From Chthonomonas sp035294165 (lineage in GTDB: Bacteria > Armatimonadota > Chthonomonadetes > Chthonomonadales > Chthonomonadaceae): 64,000 nt of DNA. The notes beneath the pieces are model-generated. The model did no database searches, was not told the DNA's origin, and saw only the letters and a list, made by a program, of their open reading frames with translations. Positions 60,944-64,000 of this stretch are shown here, piece after piece (the first letter of the stretch is position 1; each line of letters begins with the position of its first letter). Made by a program: the position numbers and the translations under genes. The stretch covers positions 36,955 through 100,954 of the forward strand of contig NZ_DATGLN010000256.1 of the NCBI RefSeq assembly GCF_035294165.1, read 5' to 3'.

Positions 60944-63211
60944 CTAACTATCTATAACAGATGAAACGGCACCGTTCGTTTCCAAACGAACCGATTCGAC
61001 ATGGTAGCCTTCACGCAAGGTTTCGTCGCCTTGCAGCGCCATCAGGAGGGTCGCTCCGAGTAGTGCAGAGGCGACGGTAAAACCATTGGCTATCAGGGGC
61101 GCCTCGAGCTGACCGTTGATCAAGACACCCAGCCACACAGCGGCCAGGCCGGATTTCAGGGGATGCTGTGCTGCCTTCAGCACGCGACTGAAGCCGTAGA
61201 TGAAGAGACCGAGCAGCAGAAAACCGGCTATGCCCATTTGTGCCAGCCAATCCAACTCCATATTGAAAGACTGGGAGGCGACGGTGTGTATCTCCGGATC
61301 GCCCCCAACCGGCGCCCAGAGATGGAGCATTCCCAGCCCCACACCGGTGAGGGGGTGCCGGAGAAATTGGTGCCAAGCAGCGCTCATTAAAAACTGTCGG
61401 CCCTGCCACGAGCCTTCGGAGGAGGTTAAGTTCGCATGTCCATGTGTGCGAAGATAGGTTGTAAAAAGCACCAGACCTAGAAGACCACAGGCTGCAACGA
61501 GCATATAGGCCCGTTTGGGATATTTCGCAGCGATAACCCAGAGGATGGCGATGGCGGTAGCAAGAATGCCCCACCGGTACAAAGTAAGTAGATCGGTGAG
61601 GAAGAGGAGCACGGTGCTTAGCGTCCAAAGCCATGTTTCCCATCGTTTTAAGGCGTGAAGTGCTAAGGCGAGCGCGATGGGCGTGCAGAGCAGCATCACG
61701 GTGTGAAGGGCGCCGGGATCGTCGAACGTCCCCGAGCTTCGGATAACGGTGCCAGAGAGAAAATGCTCCCGACCCAAAATACGTAAAGTAATGGCGAGGA
61801 CGGCCTGCACCGTTCCAAGCCCGGCAAGCAGACGAAAGAGGGTTTGGGGCGAGCCGCAGAGTTTGGCGCAAAGGAGACCAATCGTCATCGCGCTTATTGC
61901 CAACGTGCACAGCACGAGCGGCAGCCCCTGCTCCGTGGTGAGGAGCGCGGTGAGGCAGTAGGCCATTAAAAGGGTGCCGGTTGCTCCCCAAAGATACCAT
62001 CCATCTCGGTGCTTTGAGGTGGGGAGGTACCAGAGCCACGTCAGCGTGGCGGCAGCGATTAGCAATACGAGAGAAAACGAATCGTGGAAGCCCCATCGTA
62101 GCGGTTGAAACCGATATTGGAGGGTTAACTTTTCGATGGGGGTGTGGCCCAGCACATCATCGCACAAAAGCCAAGCGGCAAGGGCGATGGCAAAAGAACG
62201 AAGAGGCCACCGTTGTCGGAGAGAGGGATGTTGTGTCGTATTCGGCTTATCAGATAAAGCAGAATGCCGAAAGCCCCAAAACGCCAACAGGCAGAGGGCA
62301 ACCCACACAACCATGCCGCTGACCGCACTGTGTGTATAGGAGCGGTACAAAGAAGAAAGTTTGTGTTGTGCTGCAGACCACTGTTGAGCGAAGGAGCCAT
62401 TTTCTGGGTAGAAAACGAACTCGGTAGAGGGATCGGTATGCAAATCCATTACCGTCATTCCCGGTTGCAGCAGTTTCTTAAACGAGAGCGAGCAGCCGGA
62501 TGGGAAGGTCGGCAGGGCTTGAAAGAGCCGATAACGCCGTTGTGCAAGAGGGATCGGATGCTTATTTGGGTCGGTACGGAAAATAGTGAGAACGACCAGT
62601 GAGGCCAACCATGCATGTTGGAATGGGATCGGCTTTTGATAGTCCCACTGCTGCAGGGTGTTATCGGGCCCGAAAAGGGTGCATTGGGCGAGGAACGGTT
62701 TCTTTTTAAGAAAAACTCCCTCCTCCACACCTCGCAGTGTAAGAGGAGGGGCAAAGCGTTCATTTTCGTTGCAAACGTCTACGCGAACGGCTCGTTGCCA
62801 GTGTGCAGACGGGTGCGAGGTCGGAACACCCACCGCATCGGCCGCACGGAGATAGGGAAGGGGGATTCCGGGGAGAGGATAGATGGTGTTTGGGATGGAG
62901 GCCAGGCCTGGGGTGATCTGTAACTGGTTTGAGTAGAAAACAAAGCTCTGTTTGCCGTCGTAGGCGAGGGTGATGGTTACGGTGCCGTCGTCGGAACGGT
63001 ACCATAGGTAACGCCCATCGTAGGCTATGGTGATCACAGAGTGGGGATGATTCCCTTCGGGAGGCGTGCCATGAAGTGGGGTCGCTTGGCAGAGATACTT
63101 CAGCAGGAAAGGACTTGGTCTGCTCGGCAGCACTTGGGCATAACCCCTCTGCAGCGGTGCCAGCCAGCAGCTACCAAATAGGAACCATGCCCACCAACTT
63201 GCGCTACCCAT
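60944..63211 (-). CDS. O-antigen ligase/polymerase-like protein with large exported N-terminal domain
   Basis: A membrane protein of about 755 residues. A signal peptide (ATG at 63211, SWWAWFLFGSCWLAP) leads into an exported domain of about 270 residues with strand repeats (ITIAYDGRYLWYRSDDGTVT, here abbreviated to ITIAYDGRYLWY). The membrane part has about ten helices and the Wzy_C loop between helices with the H-P-L-x-G-x-G-x-G motif (RHPLTGVGLG). WaaL and Wzy use this loop to join undecaprenyl-linked glycans. The extra N-terminal domain is unusual. Frames upstream of 63211 overlap the next gene. It is coupled to the GT51 fusion gene (2-base gap). Confidence 0.83.
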   Translation of the reverse strand: MGSASWWAWFLFGSCWLAPLQRGYAQVLPSRPSPFLLKYLCQATPLHGTPPEGNHPHSVITIAYDGRYLWYRSDDGTVTITLAYDGKQSFVFYSNQLQITPGLASIPNTIYPLPGIPLPYLRAADAVGVPTSHPSAHWQRAVRVDVCNENERFAPPLTLRGVEEGVFLKKKPFLAQCTLFGPDNTLQQWDYQKPIPFQHAWLASLVVLTIFRTDPNKHPIPLAQRRYRLFQALPTFPSGCSLSFKKLLQPGMTVMDLHTDPSTEFVFYPENGSFAQQWSAAQHKLSSLYRSYTHSAVSGMVVWVALCLLAFWGFRHSALSDKPNTTQHPSLRQRWPLRSFAIALAAWLLCDDVLGHTPIEKLTLQYRFQPLRWGFHDSFSLVLLIAAATLTWLWYLPTSKHRDGWYLWGATGTLLMAYCLTALLTTEQGLPLVLCTLAISAMTIGLLCAKLCGSPQTLFRLLAGLGTVQAVLAITLRILGREHFLSGTVIRSSGTFDDPGALHTVMLLCTPIALALALHALKRWETWLWTLSTVLLFLTDLLTLYRWGILATAIAILWVIAAKYPKRAYMLVAACGLLGLVLFTTYLRTHGHANLTSSEGSWQGRQFLMSAAWHQFLRHPLTGVGLGMLHLWAPVGGDPEIHTVASQSFNMELDWLAQMGIAGFLLLGLFIYGFSRVLKAAQHPLKSGLAAVWLGVLINGQLEAPLIANGFTVASALLGATLLMALQGDETLREGYHVESVRLETNGAVSSVIDS

Positions 63212-63227
63212 TGGTTGCCTCGTGCAT

Positions 63228-63827
63228 TTAAGAAGCAGAATAGCCCAGCTCGGCCAGCACACGCTTTGCCTTCGCCCTCACCTTCGCGTTAGGGTTTTTG
63301 AGGAGGGGGAGGAGATAGGGAATGGCCCGATGGTCTTTCAATTTTTCCATCAGGTCGAGGGCGGCGTTCGCCTCCATGTAGAGATCATCCTTCCCCATAT
63401 CGTTGCTGGCTAAAGAAGGGAGCGTGGACTGAAAGATGGTCTCCTCTTGCTTCGGGGTGATCTGCTTAAGGCTTGAGAAGAGAGCAAGGATGGGCAGATG
63501 AGCGAGGGGAGGAGCTTGGGAAGGGGCTTTCATGAGCGCGGCAGCCCAGGCGATCTCCTGGTCAGACAGGTGTCCCTGTGTGTTAGCCTTATCTTGGAGT
63601 TGAGCCAGTCGGAGGTAGTCATTTTTGCTCATTATGCCCATTTTGGCGAAGTTTTCGGCATCATGTTCTCGAGCGACGGGGTTATCGGATGGGCCACCCG
63701 TATTGATAGGTACGCCCGTATGCTCGGTCTCCGCATGGCTTCCATGATTTCGCAATGCAAAATAGACGATGAAGGCAATGCCACAGAGCGCTGCCACAAT
63801 CAGAGCGATTTCTCTTCGTTTCATCAT
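63228..63827 (-). CDS. Membrane-anchored HEAT-repeat protein
   Basis: A protein of about 199 residues with one N-terminal helix (IALIVAALCGIAFIVYFAL), a polar linker, and a helical C-terminal part containing HEAT-like units: NAALDLMEKLKDHRAIPYLL and PLLKNPNAKVRAKAKRVLAE. I prefer the ATG at 63827 (MMKRREIAL), with GAGGT 9 bases before; the ATG at 63842 would overlap the upstream gene's stop. Function unknown; it could be an assembly scaffold for the ligase and GT51 proteins encoded downstream. Confidence 0.72.
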   Translation of the reverse strand: MMKRREIALIVAALCGIAFIVYFALRNHGSHAETEHTGVPINTGGPSDNPVAREHDAENFAKMGIMSKNDYLRLAQLQDKANTQGHLSDQEIAWAAALMKAPSQAPPLAHLPILALFSSLKQITPKQEETIFQSTLPSLASNDMGKDDLYMEANAALDLMEKLKDHRAIPYLLPLLKNPNAKVRAKAKRVLAELGYSAS

Positions 63828-63838
63828 GTTAGTTGACC

Positions 63839-64000
63839 TCACTCTCGACTAAATTGCAGATCAGGATACCGCATGGTAAAAACATTATGTACACCACGTT
63901 GATAGTGACAGGTGTAACATTCCAGAGTCTGTAGGGAATACTGCATGACAGGTTGTTTTACTGGCTTTCTCTCGTCAAACAGCTCACGAATAGCAGAGAA
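63839..64000 (-). CDS. C-terminus of an unidentified protein with CxxCH
   Basis: From the window edge one minus-strand frame is open for 53 codons to a TGA at 63841-63839, 11 bases before the next ATG. It reads FSAIRELFDERKPVKQPV, then LECYTCHYQRGVHNVF and ends FSRE. The CYTCH motif is the haem c attachment pattern CxxCH, so this may be a cytochrome-like protein. The rest lies outside the window, and a chance CxxCH cannot be excluded. Confidence 0.55.
   Translation of the reverse strand, partial: FSAIRELFDERKPVKQPVMQYSLQTLECYTCHYQRGVHNVFTMRYPDLQFSRE

Noticed and set aside
61011..62096. Open frame of 361 codons on the minus strand
   Set aside because: Out-of-frame shadow of the Wzy/WaaL-like gene; Arg/His/Pro-rich and without membrane helices.
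1..64000. CRISPR array or restriction/defence island
   Set aside because: I saw no regularly spaced direct repeats and no cas, nuclease or toxin genes. The methylase at 10.7 kb is solitary.

Overview
The window looks like a piece of chromosome from a moderately GC-rich, diderm, heterotrophic bacterium. I infer an Armatimonadota-like organism (Chthonomonas type). The reasons are the mix of hopanoid genes, a DUF1559-type prepilin, GloVer repeats, a GH127-type glycosidase, several sugar ABC transporters and TolC-type outer-membrane proteins. This assignment rests on gene content alone and was not searched. There is no prophage, CRISPR array or rRNA. One tRNA (Val, CAC) is present.

Layout, left to right. 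At 1-4.7 kb lies a minus-strand hopanoid operon (hpnH, hpnA, ispH, hpnG) that runs by a 4-base overlap into a TolC-family gene cut by the window edge. At 4.8-10.6 kb are fhs and udk, a secreted unknown, a PilB-like ATPase and parB with a consensus promoter. At 10.7-14.3 kb are a solitary adenine methyltransferase, tRNA-Val and a GH127-type glycosidase. At 14.3-20.2 kb is a run of decayed genes: two are frameshifted and one has an in-frame TAG, interleaved with an intact peroxiredoxin-like gene and a glycosyltransferase. At 20.3-24.9 kb is a nitric-oxide stress module: Rrf2/NsrR-like regulator, quinol NO reductase, RIC di-iron repair protein, hemerythrin-like protein and a small ribbon-helix-helix-like protein.

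At 24.9-31.8 kb is a sugar ABC importer whose two permease genes are separated by a soluble hybrid histidine kinase. Then follow a beta-lactamase-fold protein, a membrane protein and a LacI regulator. At 35.5-40.2 kb is a second importer in which both permease halves are fused into one polypeptide; its promoter carries a palindrome that could be the LacI operator. DUF488 and an ftsE-ftsX-envC divisome set follow. At 43.8-49.9 kb a six-gene operon joins a BMP-type nucleoside importer to a two-domain PTPS/QueD protein and GTP cyclohydrolase I. The right end holds cell-surface genes: a PEP-CTERM-like protein, a TolC homologue, a 1229-residue secreted protein, a prepilin, a membrane-GT51-extensin-like fusion and a Wzy/WaaL-type ligase with a large exported N-terminal domain.

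Two non-coding elements, near 14.4 and 33.0 kb, share sequence and covarying hairpins and end in GAGTGTCA. They resemble the right end (omega-RNA 3' part) of IS200/IS605-IS1341 TnpB elements without an adjacent tnpB. A third, weaker candidate lies near 35.1-35.45 kb. The best novelty candidates are these orphan elements, the fused envelope enzyme beside the ligase, the kinase inside the transporter operon, and the nucleoside-importer/pterin operon.
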